Shown here piece after piece: positions 50,869 through 59,212 of a DNA stretch of 64,000 bases (position 1 is its first letter; every line of letters starts with the position of its first letter). Below the pieces are notes generated by a model. That model was not told the DNA's origin and did not search any database. It was given only the letters and a program-made list of their open reading frames with translations. Source of the DNA: Brevundimonas sp. EYE_349 (GTDB lineage Bacteria; Pseudomonadota; Alphaproteobacteria; Caulobacterales; Caulobacteraceae); the NCBI RefSeq assembly GCF_023147505.1, contig NZ_JAHXPB010000002.1, positions 372,001 to 436,000 on the forward strand, in the 5' to 3' direction. The translations under genes and the position numbers were made by a program.

Positions 50869-51891
50869 ATGTCCGACGACCAGAAGACCCCGCCCGAGCC
50901 CTTCGCCCGCAAGCCGGCGCAGTGGGGACGCATGCCCGCGACGACATTCCACGTCGGGCCGGTGCCGGTCGCGCCCAATCCGCTGGACCGAATCCCCGAT
51001 CCGCCGCGAAAGGCCGCGCCGCCGCAGCCGCGCGACATTCGCGATCAGAGCCTGGCCTCGGGCCTCGCGCCCACGCCGCCCCGCCAGGCGCAATCCCCCG
51101 CCGCGCCCCGCCCGCAAGCCCCCCGTCAGGCGCCGGCGCGCGGCAGCATCCTGGGCGGGTCGCTGATCCCGACCGCCCGGCCGGCTGGCCCGACGCCGGA
51201 GCGTCTGGCCCAGCCCGAGCCAGCGCCTGAACAAGGGGCGGCGCCGGCCGATCTGACGGTGCGCCCCCTGCCGACGCCCGTCGCCGCGCCCCTGCCGGTC
51301 TTGGAGCCTGCGGCTGAACCGACGCCGGTGATGGCGCCCCGCGCAATGTCCCCAGCGCCCCAGGCGGCGCCCAGCTACGCGCTCACGCCCGCCAAGGCCT
51401 CTCGCCTGCCGCTCTATGTCGGGGCCGGGGTCGTCGCCGTGTTGGCCCTGGGCGGCGGCCTGTGGTTCGCCCAGCGCCCGGCTGCGACGCCGGCCCAGCC
51501 CGCGCCTGCGTCCGTGAACACGCCCCTGACCGCGCCGCCCGCCGAGACCCTGCCGGCCGCCACGCCGTCGGCGGCTACGCCGGTCGTGACCGCACCCGCC
51601 CCGACCGCGCCCCCGACGACGGCGACCAGCACCCCGGCGCCGGCGTCGACCGCCGCCGCCCGACCAGCGACCACGCCGTCCTCCACGGCATCCACCCGCC
51701 CGACGCCCCCGACGACGCCCCAGGTCCCCGCCGCGTCCCGCCCGGCGCCCGCCGCCGCCTCGACCCCGGCGCCGACCGTGCAGACCGAACCGCTCGTCGT
51801 CGTGCCTTCGACGCCCGCGCCGACGGCCGCGCGCCCGACCGCCACAGATCCCGACGGTCCGGTCGTCACGCGGCCCCAGCCGCTGGACTGA
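50869..51891 (+). CDS. Pro/Ala/Thr-rich single-pass membrane protein
   Basis: A 340-residue low-complexity protein of unknown role. The cytoplasmic half (1-180) is rich in Pro, Ala, Arg and Gln, with repeated short PPRQ/APRPQAPRQAP segments. One membrane helix (about residues 183-203, LPLYVGAGVVAVLALGGGLWFA) follows. The external half is almost pure Pro/Ala/Thr/Ser, ending GPVVTRPQPLD. Such composition resembles wall- or envelope-spanning linkers (TonB-like reach) but has no TonB C-terminal domain. It sits 41 bp after the ABC permease and 60 bp before tldD on the same strand. Confidence 0.65.
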   Translation: MSDDQKTPPEPFARKPAQWGRMPATTFHVGPVPVAPNPLDRIPDPPRKAAPPQPRDIRDQSLASGLAPTPPRQAQSPAAPRPQAPRQAPARGSILGGSLIPTARPAGPTPERLAQPEPAPEQGAAPADLTVRPLPTPVAAPLPVLEPAAEPTPVMAPRAMSPAPQAAPSYALTPAKASRLPLYVGAGVVAVLALGGGLWFAQRPAATPAQPAPASVNTPLTAPPAETLPAATPSAATPVVTAPAPTAPPTTATSTPAPASTAAARPATTPSSTASTRPTPPTTPQVPAASRPAPAAASTPAPTVQTEPLVVVPSTPAPTAARPTATDPDGPVVTRPQPLD

Positions 51892-51951
51892 CCCCAGGTT
51901 TCGCGATCCGGGACAGGTGACGAAGCGGCCCCGAGCCCCTACCTAGGGGCC

Positions 51952-53382
51952 ATGACCGTTCCTGCCTCCCCGCCGCCCATCCTCGACGCCGCCGGCGTCC
52001 ACGCCGACGAAGCCCTGTCCATCCTGAAGGCGGCCCTGACGGGGGCGGACGACGGCGAACTGTTTCTGGAACGGTCCGAGAGCGAGAGCCTGGTCTTCGA
52101 CGACGGGCGGCTGAAGTCCGCCGCCTATGACGCCACCGAGGGCTTCGGCCTGCGGGTCGTGGCGGGCGAGACGGCGGGATACGCCCACGCCAACGAGATT
52201 TCCGCCGCCGCCCTGCGCCGCGCGGCCGATAGCGCCGCCCTGGCGAAACAGGGTCATGAAGCCCGCGTCGCCGAGGCCCCGCGCGCCACCAATCAGAAAC
52301 TGTATGGCGAGGTCGATCCCCTCGCCTCTCCCGCCTTTTCCGACAAGATCGCGCTTCTCGCCGAGATCGACGCCTGGGCGCGGGCGCGTGATCCGCGCGT
52401 GGTGCAGGTGTCCGCCTCCTTGGTCGGAGAGCGTCGCGCCATCGAGATCCTGCGGGCCGACGACCGGGCGGTGCGTGACATACGTCCGCTGGTGCGCCTG
52501 AACGTCTCCGTCACCGTAGAGCAGAACGGCAAGCGCGAAAGCGCCTCGTCCGGCGCGGGCGGCCGCGCGGGCTTCGAGGAATGGGTCGCCCCCCAACGCT
52601 GGCAGGCCCAGGTGGACGAGGCCCTGCGTCAGGCCCTGGTCAATCTGGACGCCATCGACTGTCCGGCGGGCGAGATGGACGTGGTGCTGGGCGCGGGTTG
52701 GCCCGGCGTCCTGCTGCACGAAGCCATCGGCCACGGTTTCGAGGGCGACTTCCACCGCAAAGGCTCGTCCGTCTTCAACGGCATGATGGGGCAGCGCGTC
52801 GCCGCCCCCGGCGTGACCGTGGTGGACGACGGCTCCATCGCGGGACGACGCGGTTCCCTGTCGGTGGACGACGAAGGCACCCCCACCTCGCGCACCGTCC
52901 TGATCGAGGACGGCATCATGGTCGGGCTAATGCATGACCGGCTGTCGGCGCGTCAGCTGGGCGTGGCCGCCACAGGCAACGGACGCCGCCAGTCCTTCGC
53001 CCATATGCCGATGCCGCGCATGACCAACACCTTCATGGAGGCGGGCAAGGATTCCAAGGCCGACATGATCGCCAGTACGAAGCGCGGCCTCTACGCCGCC
53101 AACTTCTCGGGCGGCCAGGTGGACATCACCAACGGCAAGTTCGTCTTCCAGTGCAACGAGGCCTATCTGATCGAGGACGGGGTCATCACCGCCCCGGTGC
53201 GCGGGGCCACCCTGATCGGGGATGGGGCGACAGCCCTGACGAAGATTCAGATGATCGGCGACGACTTCGCCTTCGACCCAGGCGTCGGCGTCTGCGGCAA
53301 GGCGGGTCAGGGCGTGCCGGTCGGCATCGGCCAGCCTTCGCTCAAGATCGGCGGCCTGACGGTCGGCGGCACGGCGGTCTGA
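51952..53382 (+). CDS. tldD: Metalloprotease TldD
   Basis: A 476-residue zinc peptidase subunit that, with TldE/PmbA, processes modified peptides and antitoxins in the cytoplasm. ERSESESLVFDDGRLKSAAYD and TEGFGLRVVAGETAGYAHANE mark the N-terminal domain. The zinc motif is LLHEAIGHGFEGDFHRKGSSVF (HExxxH). The ATGNGRRQSFAHMPMPRMTNT and VGVCGKAGQGVPVGIGQP blocks complete the family pattern. The length is normal. No tldE/pmbA is nearby. The ATG is at 51952. Confidence 0.96.
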   Translation: MTVPASPPPILDAAGVHADEALSILKAALTGADDGELFLERSESESLVFDDGRLKSAAYDATEGFGLRVVAGETAGYAHANEISAAALRRAADSAALAKQGHEARVAEAPRATNQKLYGEVDPLASPAFSDKIALLAEIDAWARARDPRVVQVSASLVGERRAIEILRADDRAVRDIRPLVRLNVSVTVEQNGKRESASSGAGGRAGFEEWVAPQRWQAQVDEALRQALVNLDAIDCPAGEMDVVLGAGWPGVLLHEAIGHGFEGDFHRKGSSVFNGMMGQRVAAPGVTVVDDGSIAGRRGSLSVDDEGTPTSRTVLIEDGIMVGLMHDRLSARQLGVAATGNGRRQSFAHMPMPRMTNTFMEAGKDSKADMIASTKRGLYAANFSGGQVDITNGKFVFQCNEAYLIEDGVITAPVRGATLIGDGATALTKIQMIGDDFAFDPGVGVCGKAGQGVPVGIGQPSLKIGGLTVGGTAV

Positions 53383-53443
53383 GCCAGCGGAACCCTAATG
53401 CGCGACCGTGTGTTTCCCCGCCATACTGGAGAGGAGCACAACC

Positions 53444-53743
53444 ATGCCTACCGAACGCACCGTCGAACATCCTGATGGCCGGATCGAACGCATCACCGAG
53501 ACCAACGCCGCCCCCACCACCGTCGTCGAACGTCGCGGCGGCAGCGGCATGGGCGCCATCGTCGCCCTGATCATCGGCCTCCTGGCCATTCTGGTGATCG
53601 GCTACTTCCTGATGAACATGAACCGCAGCGACGCGGTGAAGGACAACGCCATCGCCGGTGCGGCCGAGAGCGTCGGCAATGCGGCCGACAACATCGGCAA
53701 CGCCGCCCGCGACGCGGTTCCTGAACGCGCGCCGGCCAACTGA
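53444..53743 (+). CDS. Small single-pass membrane protein
   Basis: A 99-residue protein. A hydrophilic N-terminal part (MPTERTVEHPDGRIERITETN, residues 1-38) is followed by a glycine-rich turn and one membrane helix (about 44-62, GAIVALIIGLLAILVIGYFL). A C-terminal Ala/Asn-rich amphipathic repeat (AGAAESVGNAADNIGNAARDAV) has an alternating AA-x-x-GNA pattern. GGAGAGGAG precedes the ATG at 53444 at good spacing. No family is recognised, but similar short proteins accompany stress genes in this order. Downstream it converges with a TraB/GumN-type gene only 18 bp away. Confidence 0.75.
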   Translation: MPTERTVEHPDGRIERITETNAAPTTVVERRGGSGMGAIVALIIGLLAILVIGYFLMNMNRSDAVKDNAIAGAAESVGNAADNIGNAARDAVPERAPAN

Positions 53744-53761
53744 TCGCCTGACCTCAAGGAA

Positions 53762-54706
53762 TCAGGGCTGGAGCGGGCGCCACTCGGGGCCCAAAGGCTC
53801 CAGCCCGTCCGCCGCCAGCCGATCCAGCACCCCGTTCGGCTCGGCCAGCAATCTCAGCGGCGCGATGGCGACGGTGACGCCCGGCTCGGACAGGGCCTTG
53901 TCGGCGGCTGTGTTCCAGATTGCGCGCAGCCGCTGCCCCTCCCCCATCACCGTCCAAAGAGAACAGGCGTTCGACGCCTGTTCGAGCGGCGAGGCCAGCA
54001 CGGCCGGTATGCGGCGCAGCCGCCAGTTCTCCGCCCGCTGGGCGCCGCTTTCAGGCCCGGCCTCGGCCGCCGTCGCCGCCGCCTCCATACAGGTCAGATA
54101 GGCTTCAGGCGGCGTTGTCAGCACATTGTCGATCAGCTCGTCTCCGCGATAGACGCCCACCGGCTCGGCCGGCGTCTTATTGGCGCGCGCCGCGCGACGG
54201 ACGACCTCGGACACGGAGCGCGCGCGCTGTGCAGAGCCGCCGCGCGCCATCAGGTCCGCCGACAGCATCAGAAAGCTCTTGCGGCTGGGGCCCTCGCCCG
54301 TGATCCGTTCGACCCGCGCCTCCAGATCAGGGGACAAATAGTCGGCGCTGGTGCGATCATTGGGCAATCGGGTCAGGGTGCGGATCCGCCAGATCACCCG
54401 CCCCAAGTCCGCCAGCGACGCCTGGCCCTGGACCGGGAACAGCACCCGATCCGCCCGCTCGACCGCCGAGACCAGGGCGTCGGTTCGCCATTCCATGTCG
54501 CGCGACAGCCCCTCGATGGCGCCGACCAGGATCAGCACGCTGTCGCCGCGCCGCACCTCCCAGATCGGGGCCTCGACACGCCGGGCGGTCACCACGATAT
54601 CTTCCACCACGTCGGACGCCGACGGCTCCTGCGCCGCCGCCGCACCCGCAGACAGGGCGATCGCTGCGAGAATAGACAATAACAAGGAAGAAGATCGCGA
54701 GTTCAT
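53762..54706 (-). CDS. Exported TraB/GumN-family protein with a TonB-box-like segment
   Basis: A 314-residue protein with a Sec signal peptide (MNSRSSSLLLSILAAIALSAGAAAA). The mature N-terminus reads SDVVEDIVVTARRVEAPIWEVRRGDSVLILVGAIEGL. The latter part is the TraB/GumN start (a metalloprotease-like fold). The EDIVVTARR stretch looks like the TonB box of outer-membrane receptors. The tail has GVTVAIAPLRLLAEPNGVLDRL, replacing the usual FVAVGALHLPGxxGLL block of the family. The ATG at 54706 is inferred from the signal peptide. It is divergent from a TonB-dependent receptor gene with a shared 146-bp promoter region. Confidence 0.72.
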   Translation of the reverse strand: MNSRSSSLLLSILAAIALSAGAAAAQEPSASDVVEDIVVTARRVEAPIWEVRRGDSVLILVGAIEGLSRDMEWRTDALVSAVERADRVLFPVQGQASLADLGRVIWRIRTLTRLPNDRTSADYLSPDLEARVERITGEGPSRKSFLMLSADLMARGGSAQRARSVSEVVRRAARANKTPAEPVGVYRGDELIDNVLTTPPEAYLTCMEAAATAAEAGPESGAQRAENWRLRRIPAVLASPLEQASNACSLWTVMGEGQRLRAIWNTAADKALSEPGVTVAIAPLRLLAEPNGVLDRLAADGLEPLGPEWRPLQP

Positions 54707-54760
54707 TACGGCGATATAGGCCCATCTACTGTCAATATTGTAATGAAATCCCTGTAATGA
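54703..54760. repeat. Three GTAATGA motifs in the TraB/TonB-receptor intergenic region
   Basis: GTAATGA occurs twice in direct orientation inside an 8-base TGTAATGA repeat (54739-54746 and 54753-54760, 14 bases apart). It occurs once inverted (54703-54709), overlapping the start codon of the leftward gene. The AT-rich surroundings and divergent genes suggest a regulator binding cluster. Confidence 0.45.
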
Positions 54761-54852
54761 TGTCGTCGATTTAATCCACCTTGCCGCCTTGTAACTGGAG
54801 ATGAAGCAGGCGGACCGGCACACCTCTCGCCAACAAACCGAGGGGAAAAACG

Positions 54853-56922
54853 ATGACAAAGACCCTGCTGCTGGCCAGCACCGCCCTGCTTCTGACCGCC
54901 ACCTCCGCCTTCGCCGGCGACGCGCCGCAGGTGGCCGAGGCGCCGGCGCCCACCGGCCCGACCAGCCAGGCGCCGCTGACCGACGGCGCCCAGCGCGGCG
55001 TGCTGGTCTTCACGCCCGACTTCTTCGCGGCCCAGCGCCCGAACACCGCGCTGGACATGGTGAACCGGGTGCCCGGCTTCTCCATCGATAACGGCTCGGG
55101 CGCGCGCGGCTTCGAAGGCGCGGTCGGCAATGTCCTGATCAACAACAACCGCCCGGCGTCCAAGAACGATTCCGGCTCGAACGTCCTGGGTCGAACCCTG
55201 GCCGATCAGGTCGAGCGTATCGAGCTGATACGGGGCGGCGCCGCCGGCGTGGACATGCAGGGCTATGCCGTCGTCGTGAACGTCATCCTGAAATCCACAG
55301 CCAGCCGCCAGTCTATCCTGACCTGGAACGCCATGCTGTTCGAAGGGGGCCATGACATCTACGGCGGCAGCTACCAGTTCACGGCGCGCAAAGGCGACCG
55401 CAGCTGGGGCGTCACCCTGTCCGACGGCATGGGGTCCAGCGATTCCAACGGCGTCGGACGTTCGGTTCGCACGAATGCGGCGGGTGTGGTCATCCGCGAC
55501 GAACGGTTCGAGAACGACGGCTGGGGCGGCGGAAACTCGATCCGCGGCAACTATTCCGGTCCCCTCTTCGGCGGCAAGGTGGAGAGCACCGCCCGGTTCG
55601 GCGTCAACGACTGGCAAAGCTGGTCCGAGCTGAGTTCGGACACATCGCTTCGTCGCAACGACTACGAGGAAAGCAGCCATTCCGGCGAACTGGGCGTGAC
55701 CTGGACTCGCCAATTGCGGCCCCGCTGGCAGGTCGAGACCCGCTTCATCCACGAGTTCAGCTCTTTCGAAAACGCCTCCAACAGCAATGAGCGGCTGGAC
55801 GGCGTGACCGCGCCGGAGCAGCAGTTCACCTCTGACGGCGATTCATCCGAGACCATCCTGCGCGGCCTGATCCGTCACGAGCGCTCGCCCGCCCTAACGC
55901 TCGAAGCGGGCGGCGAGGTCGCCTACAATATGCTGGACGTCCATCAGGGCTTCACAATCGGGGGCGCGGCCATCGACCTGCCCAGCGCCTCGGTCAAGGT
56001 CGAGGAGACGCGCGGCGAGGCCTTCTCCAAGGCCACATGGCGGCTGAACCCCAAGCTGACGCTGGAAGGCGGTGTGCGGCTGGAGGCCTCCACGATCAAA
56101 CAATCTGGCGATGCGGACCAGGAGAAGAGCTTCTTCTTCGCCAAGCCGCGCTTCCTGGCGACCTGGACGCCCATGGCGGACAATCAGGTGCGGCTGCGGT
56201 TCGAACGCGAGTTGGGCCAGCTGGACTTCGGCGACTTCGCGGCCTCGGCCGACCTGGGCGACAACAACGTCTATGGCGGCAACGTCAATCTGGAGCCGGA
56301 GCAGCGCTGGATTTCGGAACTCAGCTACGAGCGTCGCTTCTGGGGTCAGGGCGTGGTCTCCATCGGTCTGCGCCATGACGAAATCATCGACGTCATCGAC
56401 CGCCTGCCCCTTCCCGAAGGCCTGTCGGCCGTGGGCAATATCGGCGACGGCACGCTGGATCGGCTGTCGCTGAACGTCACCCTGCCGCTGGACAAGTTCG
56501 GCATCTCGGGCGCCCGCTTCACCTTCAGGAACGACTGGAACAAGACCCGGGTCACCGACCCGACCACGGGCGAGGAGCGGCCCATCTCCGGCGTGCGCGC
56601 CAGTCAGGCCAATGTCGGCTTCGAGCAGGACATCGCCAGCTGGAAGACGCAGTGGGGGGTCAACTGGCTGCCGCGTCTGGGCCAAGGCACCTATGGCCCG
56701 GACCAGATCAGCGTCTGGCGCGGGTCGGACTACATCGAGGCCTTCGCCGAATACAAGCCGACCCCGACCCTGGCGATACGCGCCCAGCTGAACCTGTGGG
56801 ACGATTTCACCACCCGCCGCACGGTGTTCGAGTCGCGCAATCCTCGCACCGTCGCCTTCATTGAGGACCGCACCGTCGACCCGCGCACCTTCGTCTCGAT
56901 CCGGGTCCGCAAGACCTTCTGA
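54853..56922 (+). CDS. TonB-dependent outer-membrane receptor
   Basis: A 689-residue active-transport porin with a signal peptide (residues 1-21, ending AFA). A short N-terminal extension leads to a plug domain: NTALDMVNRVPGFSIDNGSGARGFEG, NVLINNNRPASKND, VERIELIRGG and VVVNVILK. A beta-barrel with alternating aromatic strands follows, with C-terminal VSIRVRKTF (terminal Phe for BAM insertion). The plug type lacks a clear DxVVVTA TonB box; VLVFTPDF at about residues 50-57 is the only similar stretch. GAGGGG precedes the ATG at 54853. The ligand is unknown. A bidirectional terminator follows. Confidence 0.9.
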   Translation: MTKTLLLASTALLLTATSAFAGDAPQVAEAPAPTGPTSQAPLTDGAQRGVLVFTPDFFAAQRPNTALDMVNRVPGFSIDNGSGARGFEGAVGNVLINNNRPASKNDSGSNVLGRTLADQVERIELIRGGAAGVDMQGYAVVVNVILKSTASRQSILTWNAMLFEGGHDIYGGSYQFTARKGDRSWGVTLSDGMGSSDSNGVGRSVRTNAAGVVIRDERFENDGWGGGNSIRGNYSGPLFGGKVESTARFGVNDWQSWSELSSDTSLRRNDYEESSHSGELGVTWTRQLRPRWQVETRFIHEFSSFENASNSNERLDGVTAPEQQFTSDGDSSETILRGLIRHERSPALTLEAGGEVAYNMLDVHQGFTIGGAAIDLPSASVKVEETRGEAFSKATWRLNPKLTLEGGVRLEASTIKQSGDADQEKSFFFAKPRFLATWTPMADNQVRLRFERELGQLDFGDFAASADLGDNNVYGGNVNLEPEQRWISELSYERRFWGQGVVSIGLRHDEIIDVIDRLPLPEGLSAVGNIGDGTLDRLSLNVTLPLDKFGISGARFTFRNDWNKTRVTDPTTGEERPISGVRASQANVGFEQDIASWKTQWGVNWLPRLGQGTYGPDQISVWRGSDYIEAFAEYKPTPTLAIRAQLNLWDDFTTRRTVFESRNPRTVAFIEDRTVDPRTFVSIRVRKTF

Positions 56923-56942
56923 TTCCGCCCGCCGGGCGAAAA

Positions 56943-56972
56943 AAGGGCGGCGTCCGCATGGACGCCGCCCTT
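56943..56972. terminator. Bidirectional intrinsic terminator
   Basis: AAGGGCGGCGTCC, a four-base loop GCAT, then GGACGCCGCCCTT: a 13-bp stem. On the plus strand CTCCTTT follows; on the minus strand a run of T corresponds to six A at 56939-56944. It ends both the TonB receptor gene and the convergent peptide transporter gene. Confidence 0.85.
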
Positions 56973-56997
56973 CTCCTTTGGTGATCCGCTTAAGGGA

Positions 56998-58929
56998 TCA
57001 GCCGACGGTGGAGGCGCGCGGGGCGGCGACGTTGCCGTCTTCCTGACCGCGGTCGCTCAGCGCCGGACCCGGATGGTCGCCGCCGCTGTTGGCCCCATGC
57101 GACCAGCCCTTGATGAAGAAGCTGATCACGATGAAGGCGACGCCGATGCCCATGCCCCACATCCCCAGCATGCCGAAGACGTCAAGCGAGGTCTGAAGCG
57201 CCAGACCGGGGTTCAGCACCTGACCGCCCACCGTCTCGGTCCCCGCCAGTCCGGCGATCCAGCCGCCGACGTACTGGGCGATTGAGCTGGCCAGGAACCA
57301 GACCGCCATCATGAAGCTGACCACCTTGGCCATCGACAGTTTGGTGATCTCCGACAGGCCCACAGGCGACAGGAACAGCTCGCCCGTCGTGTGGAACAGA
57401 TAGAGCAGGCCCAGCAGCAGCAACGGCATCTGGAAGGCCGAGTTGGCCATGCCGGCGCCCCACACCACCACCATGAAGCCCAGACCGACCTGCAGCAGGC
57501 CGAGGCCGAACTTCATCGTAGGATTGGGGTCCAGGTTGCGCTTGGCCAGGAAGGCCCACAGCGCCGCCATGATCGGCGCGAAGATCAGGATGAAGCCGGC
57601 GTTGAACGACTGGGTCTGGGCGGCCGTGATGGTCGCGTCGATCCACATGCCGCTGGGCGTGATGCCGGCCGCGGCCAGTTGCGCCGGCGTGCCGACGGTG
57701 ATGCCCAGGAACTGGAAGGCCTGGGGCGTAATGCTGAGGTCCACGTTACGGTCGGCGAACAGGTTCAGCGAGGTGCCGGCCTGTTCGAACAGGGTGAAGA
57801 AGACCACCGAACCAAAGATCAGCACGAGGGCCAACATCATCCGCTCGCGCTGCGCCTTGCTCTCGCACACCTTGACGATGACGTAGAGGATGAACAGCAG
57901 CGAGGCGACGGTCGCGGCGCCCAGCACCCAGCCCACCAGGGCGTTGCGCTGGACCATGAACCAGACGACGCCGACACCCAGGATGCTGGCCAGATAGATC
58001 GACCATTCGCGGTTGATCGGACCCAGCACGGGCTTTTTCAGATTGGCCTCCGCCGGCGGCTCGCCCTTGCCTTGCAGCAACGGCTTGCCCAGCATGAAGA
58101 CGACCCAACCCAGCGCCATGCCGACGCCCGCCAGGCCGAAGCCCGCCCACCAGCCGACTGTCTGACCCAGCAGGCCGCACAGGACGGCGGCCCAGAAGGC
58201 GCCCAGGTTGATGCCGTAGTAATAAAGGGTGAAGCCGGAATCGCGTCGCGGATCGCCCTGCGGATACAGTTGGCCGACGATGGTGGAGATGTTGGGCTTC
58301 AGGAAGCCGACCCCCATGATGATCAGCGACACCGCCAGATAGAAGACATTCACACCCGCCATGTCGCGGGTCGTCTCGATCTTGTAGTCGGCGGTCGGGA
58401 TGACGGCCGGCAGGGTCGAGGTCGCGGGCAGGCCCTGGATGGCCAGGCCGTTCTCGGCGGGCTCGAACTTGTACTTCTGGCCGTCGACGACGATGGCGAC
58501 GTCACGCGCCGCCCCGCGCCCTTCGGCGTCGATCTGATAGGTCTGGCCCGCATAGGTCAGGGTTTCCGTCGCCGGACGTCCCTCGAAGGCCATCATGCCG
58601 TGACCGGCGACCAGCAACAGGGCGCCGAAGGCCACGGCCTTGCGCGTGCCGATGAAGCGGTCGGCCATGATGCCGCCCAGCAGCGGCAGCAGATAGACCA
58701 GCGAGGTGTAGGAGCCGTAGGTCGACCCCGCCATGGCGTCGTCGAACAGGAAGTGTTGCGTCAGGAAGAAGATCAGAATCCCGCGCATGCCGTAGTAGGA
58801 GAAGCGCTCCCACATCTCGGCGAAGAACAGGATGATCAGTCCGCGCGGGTGGTTCTTGAAGATCTGCATCATGACCGGCACCCCGGTCGCGAAGGTGATG
58901 ATCAGCCCGAGGGCGACGACGATATTCAT
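56998..58929 (-). CDS. Proton-dependent oligopeptide transporter (POT/PTR family)
   Basis: A 643-residue inner-membrane symporter for di- and tripeptides. The first helices carry the POT motif FFAEMWERFSYYGMRGILIFFL (ExxERFxYYG). GGIMADRFIGTRKA and FLKPNISTIVGQLYPQGDPRRDSGFTLYYYGINLGAFWA follow. An insertion at about residues 116-185 (TETLTYAGQTYQIDAEG...) makes a larger extramembrane loop than in DtpA. GELFLSPVGLSEITKLSMAKVVSFMM is a second family block. The hydrophilic C-terminus ends APRASTVG. The ATG at 58929 gives the expected short lead. It probably works with the adjacent outer-membrane receptor only by proximity. Confidence 0.93.
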   Translation of the reverse strand: MNIVVALGLIITFATGVPVMMQIFKNHPRGLIILFFAEMWERFSYYGMRGILIFFLTQHFLFDDAMAGSTYGSYTSLVYLLPLLGGIMADRFIGTRKAVAFGALLLVAGHGMMAFEGRPATETLTYAGQTYQIDAEGRGAARDVAIVVDGQKYKFEPAENGLAIQGLPATSTLPAVIPTADYKIETTRDMAGVNVFYLAVSLIIMGVGFLKPNISTIVGQLYPQGDPRRDSGFTLYYYGINLGAFWAAVLCGLLGQTVGWWAGFGLAGVGMALGWVVFMLGKPLLQGKGEPPAEANLKKPVLGPINREWSIYLASILGVGVVWFMVQRNALVGWVLGAATVASLLFILYVIVKVCESKAQRERMMLALVLIFGSVVFFTLFEQAGTSLNLFADRNVDLSITPQAFQFLGITVGTPAQLAAAGITPSGMWIDATITAAQTQSFNAGFILIFAPIMAALWAFLAKRNLDPNPTMKFGLGLLQVGLGFMVVVWGAGMANSAFQMPLLLLGLLYLFHTTGELFLSPVGLSEITKLSMAKVVSFMMAVWFLASSIAQYVGGWIAGLAGTETVGGQVLNPGLALQTSLDVFGMLGMWGMGIGVAFIVISFFIKGWSHGANSGGDHPGPALSDRGQEDGNVAAPRASTVG

Positions 58930-59212
58930 ACCGCCACCCCGCATCGAAGACCGTTAACGCAGCGCGTAAGTCGCGCGCCCCCCATGTCCGTTTGTGTCAA
59001 CGGCTTACTCCTGACTGCTGCGCCCTCACCGACGCACGAAAGGCGCATAAGCAGCACGGCCGGGAAATCCGAACAAGTGTTAAGGCCGTTATGGGACAGC
59101 GTGCCGCGAGCCGTCTTCCAGGCGCACAACCCAAAGTGACGTCTTCTGGCGCCGTGTCTGCATTGGACGGAGGCGAAGAAGACCACGGTTTCATTTTGGG
59201 AAGGACCGTCCC

